A DNA stretch of 64,000 nucleotides, taken from NCBI GenBank assembly GCA_044507065.1, contig JBIQJY010000003.1:1-64000 (forward strand), in the 5' to 3' direction. Position numbers and translations under genes: made by a program. This DNA comes from SCN-69-37 sp044507065 (GTDB lineage: Bacteria > Acidobacteriota > Vicinamibacteria > Vicinamibacterales > SCN-69-37). Under the pieces are notes generated by a model that was not told the origin of the DNA, did not search any database, and was given only the letters and a program-made list of their open reading frames with translations. Of the stretch, positions 48,623 to 58,274 are shown in pieces (position 1 is the first letter of the stretch; each line of letters begins with the position of its first letter).

Positions 48623-49857
48623 GATTCAGTCTTCGCTGCCACATCTGCCACGCGTCGTTCCCCTCCTCTGCGCTGTTCGTGTGTGACAAGTGCATGGGGC
48701 CGCTCGAGGTCCACTTCGACTACGACGCGGTGAAGAAGGTGATCTCGCGCGAGCGCATCGAGCGCGGTCCGCTCAGCATCTGGCGCTATCAGCCGCTGCT
48801 GCCGATCGAGGGCGAGCCGCGGACCGGCCTCCATTCCGGGTACACGCCACTCGTGAAGGCGGACCGGCTGGCGAAGCGCCTCGGCGTCCGCGAGCTGTAC
48901 GTGAAGGACGATTCGGTGAACCACCCGACCTGCTCGTACAAGGATCGCGTGGTGTCGGTGGCCGCCACGCGCGCGGTCGAACTCGGCTTCACCGTGTTCG
49001 CGTGCGCGTCGACCGGCAACCTCGCGGGCAGTGTGGCGGCACACGCCGCGCGGCTCGGGCTGGCCTGCTCGGTCTTCATCCCGGACGACCTCGAGGTCGG
49101 CAAGGTGACCGGCGCGGCTGTCTACAACCCGCGCATCATCTCGGTCCGCGGCAACTACGACGACGTGAACCGGCTGTGCACACAGGTGGCCGACCAGTAT
49201 GGCTGGGGTTTCGCCAACATCAACCTGCGCGCCTACTACGCCGAGGGCGCCAAGACGTACGGCTTCGAGATCGTCGAGCAGCTCGGCTGGAAGGTGCCGC
49301 GGCACATCGTCTCGCCGGTGGCCGGCGGCACGCTGCTGCCACGCATCCTGAAGGGCATCAATGAATTCCGATCGCTCGGCCTCGTCGACGGTGACGAGCC
49401 GCGCGTCTACGCGGCGCAGGCCGCCGGATGTTCGCCGGTCGTCGACGCGCTCGACCAGGGCGTCGAGTTTCCCGATCCCGTCAAACCCAGCACCATCGCG
49501 AAATCCATTGCCATCGGCAATCCCGCAGACGGATTCCAGGTCGTCAGCGCCGTCCGATCGACCGGCGGCGCGGGCGAGCGGGTGAGCGAGGACGCCATCA
49601 TCGCCGGCATCCAGCTGCTTGCCGAGACCGAGGGCATCTTCACCGAGCCGGCCGGCGGCGTGACGGTGGCAGCCACGAAACAGCTGATCGAGCGCGGCGT
49701 GATTCCACCCGACGAATCGATCGTGATCTGCGTGACGGGCAACGGCTACAAGACGGTCGAGGTCCTGCACGGCAAGGGGCCCGCGCCCATCCACATCGGC
49801 CGCTCGCTTGCCGATTTCGAGGCCGCCGTCGGCCGCCAGCAGGTGACCCAGCCATGA
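48619..49857 (+). CDS. thrC: Threonine synthase, ThrC (first copy, 412 aa)
   Basis: PLP enzyme converting phosphohomoserine to threonine. An N-terminal zinc-ribbon-like segment has C7, C10, C22 and C25. The PLP lysine is K108 in HPTCSYKDR, and the phosphate-binding STGNLAGSVAAHAA and late VTGNGYKT are typical of class II/archaeal-like ThrC. It is coupled to thrB and to a second ThrC-like gene by ATGA overlaps. Two different threonine synthase-type genes in tandem suggest specialised functions. Confidence 0.9.
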   Translation: MRFSLRCHICHASFPSSALFVCDKCMGPLEVHFDYDAVKKVISRERIERGPLSIWRYQPLLPIEGEPRTGLHSGYTPLVKADRLAKRLGVRELYVKDDSVNHPTCSYKDRVVSVAATRAVELGFTVFACASTGNLAGSVAAHAARLGLACSVFIPDDLEVGKVTGAAVYNPRIISVRGNYDDVNRLCTQVADQYGWGFANINLRAYYAEGAKTYGFEIVEQLGWKVPRHIVSPVAGGTLLPRILKGINEFRSLGLVDGDEPRVYAAQAAGCSPVVDALDQGVEFPDPVKPSTIAKSIAIGNPADGFQVVSAVRSTGGAGERVSEDAIIAGIQLLAETEGIFTEPAGGVTVAATKQLIERGVIPPDESIVICVTGNGYKTVEVLHGKGPAPIHIGRSLADFEAAVGRQQVTQP

Positions 49858-51209
49858 GCGAACGCGCATACACGGCCGTCTTCCGCTGTGCCTCGGGCTG
49901 TCCGGGCGATCATTCCATCTGGCAGCCGCTCTACAACTGCCCGACCTGCGGCGATCTGCTCCAGGTGGTCCACGACGTGAGCGCGCTCCGCCAGCGCGGC
50001 CCGACCGCGTGGATGCGCTTGTTCGAGGGGCGCTACAAGCACACCACCTGGCCCTATGGTTCCGGCGTCTGGGGCAAGAAGGAATGGGTGTGCCCCGAGC
50101 TGCGCAACGAGAACATCGTGTCGATGGACGAAGGCGGCACGAACCTGTTCTGGGCCGAACGCTACGGACACCAGCTGGGCCTCGACGATCTCTGGGTGAA
50201 GATGTGCGGCAACTCGCACACCGGATCGTTCAAGGACCTCGGCATGACGGTCCTCGTCTCGGTCGTCAAGCAGATGATTGCCAACGGCTCGCCCGTGCGC
50301 GCGGTGGCCTGCGCGTCGACCGGTGATACGTCAGCGGCGCTCGCGGCCTATGCCGCCTCGGCCGGGATTCCCGCCATCGTGTTCCTGCCGCGGGGTCTCG
50401 TCACGCCGGCCCAGCTCGTCCAGCCGCTGTCGAACGGGGCCAAGGTGCTCGCGCTCGACACCGACTTCGACGGGTGCATGAAGATCGTCCAGCGGCTCGT
50501 CAAGGAAGAGGGCGTGTACCTCGCCAACTCGATGAACAGCCTCCGGATCGAGGGACAGAAGACCATTTCGGTCGAGATCGTCCAGCAGTTCGACTGGCAG
50601 GTGCCCGACTGGGTGATCATCCCTGGCGGCAACCTCGGCAACGTCAGCGCGCTTGGCGCCGGCTTCGACCTGATGTTCGAGCTGGGCCTGATCGACAAGC
50701 GCCCGCGCATCGTCGTGGCGCAGGCCGAGGCGGCCAACCCGCTCTATCTCGCCTACCGGAACGACTGGCGCTTCGAGCCCATCACCGCGAAGCCGACGAT
50801 GGCCTCGGCCATCCGCATCGGCAATCCGGTCTCGATCCGCAAGGCCATCGCCACGCTGCAGCGCTACGGCGGCATGGTCGAACAGGCCAGCGAGGACGAA
50901 CTGGCCGACGCGGCCGCGCGCGCCGACATGACGGGCATGTTCAACTGCCCGCACACCGGCGTGGCGCTCGCTGCCCTCGAGAAGCTCGCCGGGCGCGGCG
51001 AGATCAAGGGATCCGATCGCGTCGTCGTGATTTCGACCGCCACCGGGCTGAAGTTCACCGATTTCAAGATCGCGTATCACGCCGCCGATGACGGCCGGCC
51101 GCCGCGCAAGTACGCCAACGCGCCCATCGAACTGCCGAACGACTACGACGCCGTGCGACGGGTGATCGACGAGGCGGCGCTGGCCAGCCGCCAGGCGGCC
51201 CGCTCATGA
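49854..51209 (+). CDS. Threonine synthase-like PLP enzyme (second copy, 451 aa)
   Basis: Second fold-type II PLP enzyme in the operon. It has its own N-terminal Cys ribbon (C12, C16, C29, C32), PLP lysine K127 in SHTGSFKDLG, phosphate-binding ASTGDTSAALAAYAA, a glycine loop in IPGGNLGNVSALGAGF and a threonine-synthase-type end (ISTATGLKFTDFK). It is only distantly similar to the preceding gene, so this is not a recent duplication. It may be the true phosphohomoserine lyase, or act on a related substrate. Coupled to thrA by ATGA. Confidence 0.85.
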   Translation: MSERAYTAVFRCASGCPGDHSIWQPLYNCPTCGDLLQVVHDVSALRQRGPTAWMRLFEGRYKHTTWPYGSGVWGKKEWVCPELRNENIVSMDEGGTNLFWAERYGHQLGLDDLWVKMCGNSHTGSFKDLGMTVLVSVVKQMIANGSPVRAVACASTGDTSAALAAYAASAGIPAIVFLPRGLVTPAQLVQPLSNGAKVLALDTDFDGCMKIVQRLVKEEGVYLANSMNSLRIEGQKTISVEIVQQFDWQVPDWVIIPGGNLGNVSALGAGFDLMFELGLIDKRPRIVVAQAEAANPLYLAYRNDWRFEPITAKPTMASAIRIGNPVSIRKAIATLQRYGGMVEQASEDELADAAARADMTGMFNCPHTGVALAALEKLAGRGEIKGSDRVVVISTATGLKFTDFKIAYHAADDGRPPRKYANAPIELPNDYDAVRRVIDEAALASRQAARS

Positions 51210-53767
51210 GCCCGGTGCGTCGTCTCGTCCGGCTGCGCCGGGCGACCCCGAAAGCGCCGGCACGCCGTCAGGCGGCCTCCGCCCCGCTGGCCGTATGGAA
51301 GTTCGGTGGCGCGTCGCTTGCCGATGCGGCGGCCATCCGGAAGGCCGCCGAGCTGATTGCCGCGCACAAGGGACCGCTGGTTGTCGTGTGCTCGGCGATG
51401 GCCGGCGTTACCGACCAGTTGCTCGAAGGCGCCAGACTGGCCGTCGAAGGCGAAGACCGGCAGGCGGCCAGGGTCGTCGAACGGCTGCTCGCGCGGCACC
51501 GCAAGGTGGTGACCAGCCTGGTGCCCGCGGGGCGCGCGCGTCGCGCGCTGCTGGCCTCGCTCGACGTCGCCGCGCGCGAGTACCGGGACCTGTGCACGGC
51601 CGTCCACGTGCTCGGCCACATCGAGCCGCGGGCAAGCGACGTCATGGTGTCGCGCGGCGAGCGGCTCTCGGCGTCGATCCTCGCGGTCGTCCTGGCCGGG
51701 CTCGGCCGCAAGACCGCGCTGGTCGACGGCGTGGACGTGATCGCGACGGACGGCCACCACGGCGGCGCGGCGCCCCTGCTGCCCGAGACCACACGACTCG
51801 CGCGGCGCACGCTGCGTCCGCTGCTGGCCAGGCGCGTGCTGCCTGTCGTGCCGGGCTTCATCGGCCGCGCGCCCGACGACACCGTGGCCACGCTCGGCCG
51901 CGGCGGCTCCGACCTGACGGCCACGCTGCTCGCGCGGGCGCTCGGCGCGGCCGAAGTCGTGCTCTGGAAGGACGTCCGCGGCATTCTCACGGGCGACCCA
52001 CGCGTGGTGCAGGACGCCCGGCTGATTCCGCAGCTGCACCACCGCGAGGCCGCGGAGGTCGCCTACTACGGCGCCAAGGTGCTGCATCCGCGCGCGCTCA
52101 TCCCGCTCGACGGCACGCGCATCGTCCTGCACGTGCGGTCGTTCATCGACACCAGCCTGCCGGGCACCGAGGTTTCCGCGCGACGAAGCGCGCCGGGCCA
52201 TCCCGTCAAGGCAATCGCGCTCGTGCGACAGCAGGCGGTGGTGACCGTCGCCGGCAAGGGCATGGCCGGTGTGCACGGCATCGCCGCGCGCACGTTCACG
52301 GCCGTCGACGCCGAACGGCTGTCGGTGTCGACCATCTTCCAGGCCTCGTCGGAGAGTTCGATCGGCTTCACGCTGCCCGACAGCCAGGCCGATCGGGCCG
52401 TGGCCGCCATCCGCCGTGCGTTCCGCGACGAGCTCGCGAGCGGCCTGATCGACAACGTCACCGCACGGACCGGCATGGCCGTGGTCGCAGTGGTGGGCGA
52501 CGGCATGGTCGGCGCGCCGGGTATTGCCGCGCGCGTGTTCTCGTCGCTGGCCACCGCGGGCATCAGCGTCGTCGCGATCGCGCAGGGATCGTCGGAGCGC
52601 AACATCTCATTCGTGGTCGCCGAGGCCGATGCGCCCGATGCGGTGCGCCGCGTGCACACGGCCTTTCAGCTGTCGAAGATCGGCGGCGGTCGTCCGCTCA
52701 CCAAGCCGCACACCGACGTCGTGCTCCTCGGGTTCGGGCGCGTGGGCCGCGAACTGGCCGACCAGATTGCCAATCCCAACGGTGGACCTGTGGTGCGGGT
52801 CGTCGGCCTGCTCGATCGGTCGGGCTACCTGTTCGATCCACGCGGCATCTCGCGGCGGCGGCTGCTCGAACTGACCCGCGAGAAGGATCGCGGGCGGCTC
52901 CTGAGCACGCTTGGCGGGCAGAAGGCCGCGGCCGCCGAAGCCCTGGCGGTGATGGCGAGCCATGCCGTGTCGCAGCCAATCCTGGTGGACGTGACGAGCG
53001 AGGATACCGGAGACCTGCTGCGCACCGCCGTGGGACACGGGTTCAACGTCGTGATGGCCAACAAGAAGCCGGTGGCCGGTTCGTATGAGTCCTACGCCGC
53101 GCTGATGGGCGAAGCGGAACGGACCGGGCGCGTGGTGAAGTACGAAGCCACCGTCGGCGCCGGCCTGCCCATCATCGACACGTACCACAAGCTCGCCGAG
53201 ACGGGCGACCGCGTGCTGCGCATCGAGGGCACGGTCAGCGGCACCCTGATGTACGTGGTGTCGGCGGTGTCGTCCGGCAAGCCGTTCTCGCAGGCCGTGC
53301 GCGAGGCCGTCGATCTCGGTTATGCGGAACCCGACCCGCGCGAGGACCTGTCGGGGGCCGATGCGGGACGCAAGGTGCTCATCCTGGCACGCCTGATGGG
53401 CTACCGCGGGCCGGCCGCGACGCCCGAGAACCTGGTGCCTGCGTCGTTCGGACGGCTCTCGCTCGACGAGTTCATGCGGAAGCTGCCGGAGCTCGATGCC
53501 GACTGGGCCGCACGCACGAAACGCGAGGCGGCCCGTGGGCGCGTGCTGCGCTACGTCGTCACGGCCACGCCGCGATCGGTGTCGGCGAAACTCGCGGCCG
53601 TGCCACTCACGAGCCCGATCGGCGCGCTTCACGGCACCCGCAACCTGCTGGCGTTCACCACGCGGCGCTACCGGAACGAGCCGCTGGTCATCAGCGGACC
53701 CGGCGCGGGCCCGGCCGTCACCGCCGCAGGCATTCTCAACGACATCCTGTCGCTGTCGACCGGATGA
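51206..53767 (+). CDS. thrA: Bifunctional aspartokinase/homoserine dehydrogenase (853 aa)
   Basis: Fusion of the first and third enzymes of the aspartate branch. The aspartokinase domain starts with KFGG at 32-35 after a basic N-terminal extension. ACT-type regulatory repeats lie at about 340-490 (VTVAGKGMAGVHG and VAVVGDGMVGAPG, where Thr/Lys feedback acts in the family). The homoserine dehydrogenase domain has the NAD(P) motif GFGRVGRE, ANKKPVAG, YEATVGAGLPII, GTVSGTLMYV and EPDPREDLSGADAGRK. Length is as in E. coli ThrA. It follows the second threonine synthase gene by ATGA overlap and is the last of four tightly coupled genes. Confidence 0.93.
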   Translation: MSPVRRLVRLRRATPKAPARRQAASAPLAVWKFGGASLADAAAIRKAAELIAAHKGPLVVVCSAMAGVTDQLLEGARLAVEGEDRQAARVVERLLARHRKVVTSLVPAGRARRALLASLDVAAREYRDLCTAVHVLGHIEPRASDVMVSRGERLSASILAVVLAGLGRKTALVDGVDVIATDGHHGGAAPLLPETTRLARRTLRPLLARRVLPVVPGFIGRAPDDTVATLGRGGSDLTATLLARALGAAEVVLWKDVRGILTGDPRVVQDARLIPQLHHREAAEVAYYGAKVLHPRALIPLDGTRIVLHVRSFIDTSLPGTEVSARRSAPGHPVKAIALVRQQAVVTVAGKGMAGVHGIAARTFTAVDAERLSVSTIFQASSESSIGFTLPDSQADRAVAAIRRAFRDELASGLIDNVTARTGMAVVAVVGDGMVGAPGIAARVFSSLATAGISVVAIAQGSSERNISFVVAEADAPDAVRRVHTAFQLSKIGGGRPLTKPHTDVVLLGFGRVGRELADQIANPNGGPVVRVVGLLDRSGYLFDPRGISRRRLLELTREKDRGRLLSTLGGQKAAAAEALAVMASHAVSQPILVDVTSEDTGDLLRTAVGHGFNVVMANKKPVAGSYESYAALMGEAERTGRVVKYEATVGAGLPIIDTYHKLAETGDRVLRIEGTVSGTLMYVVSAVSSGKPFSQAVREAVDLGYAEPDPREDLSGADAGRKVLILARLMGYRGPAATPENLVPASFGRLSLDEFMRKLPELDADWAARTKREAARGRVLRYVVTATPRSVSAKLAAVPLTSPIGALHGTRNLLAFTTRRYRNEPLVISGPGAGPAVTAAGILNDILSLSTG

Positions 53768-53879
53768 TGCCGGGGGGTGGACGCCAGGTTCACCCGGCGG
53801 TACCGCGCGGTGCCATGTGTAGGGGCCGGCCTCGCGTCGCCGTAGCGCGGCGACTGCGGAGGGCGGTCCGAGGTCAGTG
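53768..53879. other. Spacer between thrA and ilvA with two GC hairpins
   Basis: 112 bases. GGTACC/GGTGCC (53799-53814) and GTCGCC/GGCGAC (53836-53854) can form short stems, neither followed by T, so neither is an intrinsic terminator. Read-through into ilvA is plausible. Confidence 0.4.
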
Positions 53880-55406
53880 ATGCCCGACCCTGCCACGCTC
53901 GACTCGATGCTCCGGCTGATCCTGACGAGCCGCGTGTACGACGTCGCCCACGAGACGCCGCTCGACCCGGCTCCGCGCCTGTCGCAGCGTCTCGACAACA
54001 CCATCCTGCTCAAGCGCGAGGACCTGCAGCGCGTCTTCAGCTTCAAGATTCGCGGCGCCTACAACCACATCGCACACCTCGGCACGGCCGATCGGGCGCG
54101 CGGGGTCATCACCGCCAGCGCCGGAAATCACGCGCAGGGTGTGGCGTTCGCGGCGCGTCACCTCGGCCTGACGGCCACAATCGTCATGCCGCAGACCACC
54201 CCGGCCATCAAGGTGCAGGCCGTCCGCGACCTCGGCGCCGAGGTCGTCCTCGAGGGCGACAGTTTCGACGATGCGAAGGCCCATTGCGATCGACTGGCGG
54301 CCTCGACCGGTCGCGTCGATGTGCCGGCATTCGACGACCCGCTGGTCATCGCCGGCCAGGGCACGATCGGCACGGAGATCCTGCGGCGTCGCGACGACCT
54401 CGACGCGATTTTCGTGCCCGTCGGCGGCGGCGGCCTCATCGCCGGTATTGCCAGCTACGTCAAGGCGCTGAGGCCGGCCACGAAGATCATCGGCGTCGAG
54501 CCGTTCGAATCCGACGCGATGCGCCGGTCGCTCGACGCGGGCCGGCGCGTGACGATCGAACAGGTCGGCCTGTTCGCCGACGGCGTCGCCGTTCGCGAAG
54601 TCGGCGCGCACACGTTCCGGATTGCGCAGCAGGCCGTGGACGAGATCGTGCTGGTGACAACCGACGAAATCTGCGCGGCCATCAAGGACGTCTTCGATGA
54701 CACGCGGTCGATTCTCGAGCCGGCCGGCGCGCTGGCCGTGGCTGGCCTGCGCCGCTGGGTGCAGCGCACGGGCACTACCGGCGGCAAGCTTGCCGCGGTG
54801 CTGAGCGGCGCCAACATGAATTTCGACCGCCTGCGGTTCGTGGTGGAGCGCGCGGAAGTCGGCGAGGCGCGCGAGGCCCTGCTTGCCGTCACGATTCCCG
54901 AGCGGCCCGGCGCGTTCCGTCATTTCTGCGCCGCAATCGGCCGCCGAGTCGTCACCGAGTTCAACTATCGCCTGAGCGGCCGCGGCAACGCGCACATCTT
55001 CGTGGGCGTCGCGCTCTCCTCCCATGGCGACGATGCCCACGCGCTGCGACAGGGCCTGCAGGTGGCCGGCTATGACAGTGTGGACCTGACGACCAACGAA
55101 CTCGCGAAGCTGCACGTGCGGCACATGGTCGGCGGCAGGAGCTCGGATGTCGACCGCGAGCTGATCTGCCGGTTCGAGTTTCCCGAACGTCCCGGCGCGC
55201 TCATGAAGTTCCTCGACGCACTCGGCGACCGCTGGAACATCAGCCTCTTCCATTACCGCAATCACGGCGCCGACCCGGGCCGCGTGCTCGCCGGCTTCGA
55301 AGTGCCCGAGGCCGACGACGCCGCGTTCCAGTCGTTCCTCGACACGCTCGGCTACCGCTACGAACGCGAAACCGACAATCCGGTCTATTCCCTCTTCCTG
55401 CGCTGA
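53880..55406 (+). CDS. ilvA: Threonine ammonia-lyase (biosynthetic), IlvA (508 aa)
   Basis: PLP enzyme deaminating threonine to 2-oxobutanoate, the entry to isoleucine. The PLP lysine is in FSFKIRGAYNH, with SAGNHAQGVA and the GGGGLIAGIA phosphate loop. Two C-terminal ACT-like domains (about 340-505, each starting with PERPGA) mark the long allosteric form inhibited by isoleucine. GAGG lies 6 nt before the ATG at 53880; a GTG directly precedes it. It drains the product of the upstream operon, which explains the location. Its 3' end overlaps the convergent methyltransferase gene by 22 bases. Confidence 0.93.
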   Translation: MPDPATLDSMLRLILTSRVYDVAHETPLDPAPRLSQRLDNTILLKREDLQRVFSFKIRGAYNHIAHLGTADRARGVITASAGNHAQGVAFAARHLGLTATIVMPQTTPAIKVQAVRDLGAEVVLEGDSFDDAKAHCDRLAASTGRVDVPAFDDPLVIAGQGTIGTEILRRRDDLDAIFVPVGGGGLIAGIASYVKALRPATKIIGVEPFESDAMRRSLDAGRRVTIEQVGLFADGVAVREVGAHTFRIAQQAVDEIVLVTTDEICAAIKDVFDDTRSILEPAGALAVAGLRRWVQRTGTTGGKLAAVLSGANMNFDRLRFVVERAEVGEAREALLAVTIPERPGAFRHFCAAIGRRVVTEFNYRLSGRGNAHIFVGVALSSHGDDAHALRQGLQVAGYDSVDLTTNELAKLHVRHMVGGRSSDVDRELICRFEFPERPGALMKFLDALGDRWNISLFHYRNHGADPGRVLAGFEVPEADDAAFQSFLDTLGYRYERETDNPVYSLFLR

Positions 55407-56242
55407 CGCCGCGTACCCGACGTACCTTCTCCCCTCCTCGCCTCGTCGATTCGCTGCAGCACGATGCCCGATGCGGTTGCGATGTTGAGCGAGTCCACGC
55501 CGGCCGCCATCGGAATACGGACGCGCACATCCGCGCGCGCGAGCGCCTCGTCGGTCAGCCCGTGCCCTTCCGTGCCAAGCAGGACGGCGACGCGATCCTG
55601 CGCGGCAGTCGATCGCGCGAACGTACCGATATCGGTCGCGTCCGGCGCAGGCGTCGTGGCCACGATCAGGAAGCCGGCCGCACGCACGCGGTCGAGCGCA
55701 TCCGGCCACGGCACGGCATCGGCCGACGGCACGACCAGCGCGGCCCCGGACGATGTGCGGATGGCCTTGCGATAGAAGGGATCGGAGCATCCGGGGCCGA
55801 GCAGCACGGCATCGACACCGAATGCCTCGGCGGACCGGAACACGGATCCCACGTTGTCGGGATCGACGATGCGTTCGAGAATGGTCACGAGCCGGCCGTT
55901 GCGCAGCACGGCATCGAGTGGCGGCCGCGCCGCACGATGCGCGACCGCCAGGCACCCGCGGTGCATGTTGAAACCCGTGGCGGCCGTGATGACTTCAGGC
56001 GACGCCACGTAGACGTCGCAACCAGTGCCCGATGCCGCGAGCACGTCGGCCATGGCATGCGCGGCAGCGTCGTTGAGCAGCAGCGACACAGGGCGCAGGT
56101 GCCCGGACGCCATGAGGCGCCGCACCACCAGACGTCCCTCGACAATCAGCAACCCGCGCTGGCGCAGCCATGCCGGATCGCGCACACCGGCATAGTCGGC
56201 CAGCCGCGGGTCGCCGCCGTTATCGATTCGGACGATGTTCAT
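55385..56242 (-). CDS. SpoU/TrmH-family RNA 2'-O-methyltransferase (285 aa)
   Basis: SPOUT methyltransferase that modifies tRNA or rRNA ribose. An N-terminal substrate-binding domain is followed by the trefoil-knot part with motif 1 in ERIVDPDNVGSVFRSAEAFG, motif 2 in VAVLLGTEGHGL and motif 3 in VRIPMAAGVDSLNIATASGIVLQ. The target nucleotide cannot be read from sequence. The ATG at 56242 is preferred to a frame start 15 bases upstream. The basic C-terminal tail (GTSGTRRQRRKRE) partly derives from the same CGTACCCGA repeat seen upstream. Confidence 0.9.
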   Translation of the reverse strand: MNIVRIDNGGDPRLADYAGVRDPAWLRQRGLLIVEGRLVVRRLMASGHLRPVSLLLNDAAAHAMADVLAASGTGCDVYVASPEVITAATGFNMHRGCLAVAHRAARPPLDAVLRNGRLVTILERIVDPDNVGSVFRSAEAFGVDAVLLGPGCSDPFYRKAIRTSSGAALVVPSADAVPWPDALDRVRAAGFLIVATTPAPDATDIGTFARSTAAQDRVAVLLGTEGHGLTDEALARADVRVRIPMAAGVDSLNIATASGIVLQRIDEARRGEGTSGTRRQRRKRE

Positions 56243-56261
56243 TCGAGGTGCGAGCACGCAT

Positions 56262-56297
56262 CGTACCCGACGTACCCCACGTACCCGACGTACCCGA
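56262..56297. repeat. Tandem repeat, four 9-bp units CGTACCCGA
   Basis: Three perfect copies and one variant (CGTACCCCA) lie just upstream of the methyltransferase start. A shorter copy (55412-55426) is embedded in the same gene's 3' end. Confidence 0.85.
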
Positions 56298-56299
56298 CC

Positions 56300-56743
56300 T
56301 CACCTCTTGAACACGTATCCCACGATGAACTTCACGTCGGGACTGTCGATCGCACCGACCTTGAACTCGGTGAACAGGCCGCCGCGGTGTTCCACGCCGA
56401 TGAGCGCATTGAAGCCGCCGCCGACGTCCGACCCGCCGTCCCACGAGTAGACGTTGGCCGCCGGCCCCCCGCCGAAATAGAGGCGCCACGGATGCTGGTC
56501 GAGGGGAATGGAATAGACGAGTTCGAAATTGAACCCCAGCGTCGTGACGTCATCACCCACGCCGATTTCGACGTTGGGACGGAAGCTCAACTGTTCGACC
56601 AGCGGGGCCGTTTCGATATGCCCGCCGAAGATGAACTGGTCGGGATTGCCGCTGACCCCTGCCCGCAGGCCGGCCGACTGGGCCTGCGCCGTCGAAGCCA
56701 GCCCCAGAACCAGCGCCACTGCTACCCACACACGTGTACTCAT
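56300..56743 (-). CDS. Small outer-membrane-type beta-barrel protein (147 aa)
   Basis: AAAGGAG lies 9 nt before the ATG at 56743. A signal peptide covers about 1-22 (ending AQAQ). The mature part is short amphipathic strands rich in Gly and aromatic residues (FIFGGHIETAPLV, WRLYFGGGPAANVYSW, FIVGYVFKR), like an OmpA/OmpW-type eight-stranded barrel. No named family is recognised. Confidence 0.7.
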   Translation of the reverse strand: MSTRVWVAVALVLGLASTAQAQSAGLRAGVSGNPDQFIFGGHIETAPLVEQLSFRPNVEIGVGDDVTTLGFNFELVYSIPLDQHPWRLYFGGGPAANVYSWDGGSDVGGGFNALIGVEHRGGLFTEFKVGAIDSPDVKFIVGYVFKR

Positions 56744-56918
56744 CTCTGACAACTCCTTTCAATCACTGCACGACCGGCGATCCAACGCAAACCACGGACC
56801 AGACGGATACGTCTCGATCCGCTCGCAAACAGGTAGTGTACCGATCGGCGCAGGGGACAGAAAGGTGGCAGAGTGGCCATGCCGGAGGACGCTGCCGGCC
56901 CGGCGCGGTCTCCCTGGG

Positions 56919-58274
56919 TCACCGCACGTCATGCGTGCGTCGGACGCCCAGCGCGCGCATGCGCTTGTGGAGGCTCGTGCGCTCCACGCCGAGCAGCCGC
57001 GCGGCGGCCGACACGTTGCCCTGCGCCTGGTCGAGGGCCGCCAGGATACGCTCGCGCTCGGCCGCATTCCGCGCGTCGTGCAGCCCGGTCGATGCCCGCA
57101 CCGCGGTCGTCCGCACCTCGGCCGGCACGGCCTCGGCGGTGATGCGGTCGCCCGTCGTCAGGATGGCCATCCGCTCCACCACGTTACGCAGTTCACGAAC
57201 GTTGCCGGGCCAGCCATGCTGCCCGAGCGTCGCCACCACCTCGTCGTCGACCGTCTTGGCGCGCATGTTGTTGCGCGCGCAGAACTCGGCCAGGAAGTAG
57301 GGCACCAGATCGGCAATGTCCTCGCGCCGCTCTCGCAGTGCCGGGATGCGCATGGGCACGACGCTCAGGCGGTAGAACAGATCCTGCCGGAAGCGGCCGT
57401 CGGAGATGAGCGCCTCGAGCGGACGATTGGTGGCGGAAATCACGCGGACGGTCACGCGAATCGGCTGTTCGCCGCCCAGCCGCTGGCATTCACCATCCTG
57501 CAGCACGCGGAGCAGCTTGGCCTGCGACGCGGCGTGCAGGTCGCCCACCTCGTCGAGGAAGATCGTGCCGCCATCGGCCATCTCGAACCGGCCACGCCGC
57601 GCCGATGTCGCCCCGGTGAAGGCTCCCTTCTCGTGCCCGAACAGCTCGCTTTCGATGAGCTCGGTCGGGATGGCCGCGCAGTTGACCTTGATGAACGGAC
57701 GCCCGGCGACGGCGCTCTCCCGGTGGATGTGGGCCGCGAGCAGTTCCTTGCCTGTGCCCGACTCCCCCGTGATGAGCACGCCGGCGTCGGTGCGCGCGAC
57801 GCGCGAGGCGTCCTGCATCACGCGCTGGAGGGCCTCGCTCCGCCCGATCATCCGTGGCGCGTCGCCCACAATCTCCCGGAACTGCAGGTTCTCGCTTCGC
57901 AGGTCCGCCTGCTCCAGCGCGTTCCTCACGGCCAGCCGCACGCGCTCGCGCGCGAGCGGCTTCTCGAGAAAATCGAACGCACCGCTGCGCGTCGCGTCGA
58001 CGGCCTCCGGAATCGTGCCGTGGCCGGAGATCATGATCACGGGGGCCGGGTCGCCGGCCTGCCGCACGTCGCGCAGCAGGTCGAGCCCACTCGCGTCGGG
58101 CAGCCGCACGTCGATGAGCAGGAGGTCGGCACGACCGGCGCGGTACGCGGCACGAAACGCGGCGGCCGATTCGCACACCGTGACGACGTGACCGTCACCC
58201 TCGAGGACGAGCCTCAGCGACAGCCCGATGTTCGGCTCGTCGTCGATGACCGTGATGCGGCGCCTGCGAGTCAT
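56919..58274 (-). CDS. Sigma-54-dependent response regulator, NtrX/NtrC type (451 aa)
   Basis: Receiver domain (about 5-120) with acidic pocket DDE and phosphoacceptor Asp in LLLIDVRLPDASG. The AAA+ domain has GESGTGKE, the GAFTGA loop and GGTIFLDEVGDL; a Fis-type HTH ends it (NVSAAARLLGVERTSLHKRMRALGV). The ATG at 58274 overlaps the stop of the kinase gene (ATGA), so the pair is co-translated. The NtrY-type partner makes NtrX the closest name. Regulon unknown; envelope genes directly upstream in the operon hint at an envelope response. Confidence 0.9.
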   Translation of the reverse strand: MTRRRRITVIDDEPNIGLSLRLVLEGDGHVVTVCESAAAFRAAYRAGRADLLLIDVRLPDASGLDLLRDVRQAGDPAPVIMISGHGTIPEAVDATRSGAFDFLEKPLARERVRLAVRNALEQADLRSENLQFREIVGDAPRMIGRSEALQRVMQDASRVARTDAGVLITGESGTGKELLAAHIHRESAVAGRPFIKVNCAAIPTELIESELFGHEKGAFTGATSARRGRFEMADGGTIFLDEVGDLHAASQAKLLRVLQDGECQRLGGEQPIRVTVRVISATNRPLEALISDGRFRQDLFYRLSVVPMRIPALRERREDIADLVPYFLAEFCARNNMRAKTVDDEVVATLGQHGWPGNVRELRNVVERMAILTTGDRITAEAVPAEVRTTAVRASTGLHDARNAAERERILAALDQAQGNVSAAARLLGVERTSLHKRMRALGVRRTHDVR

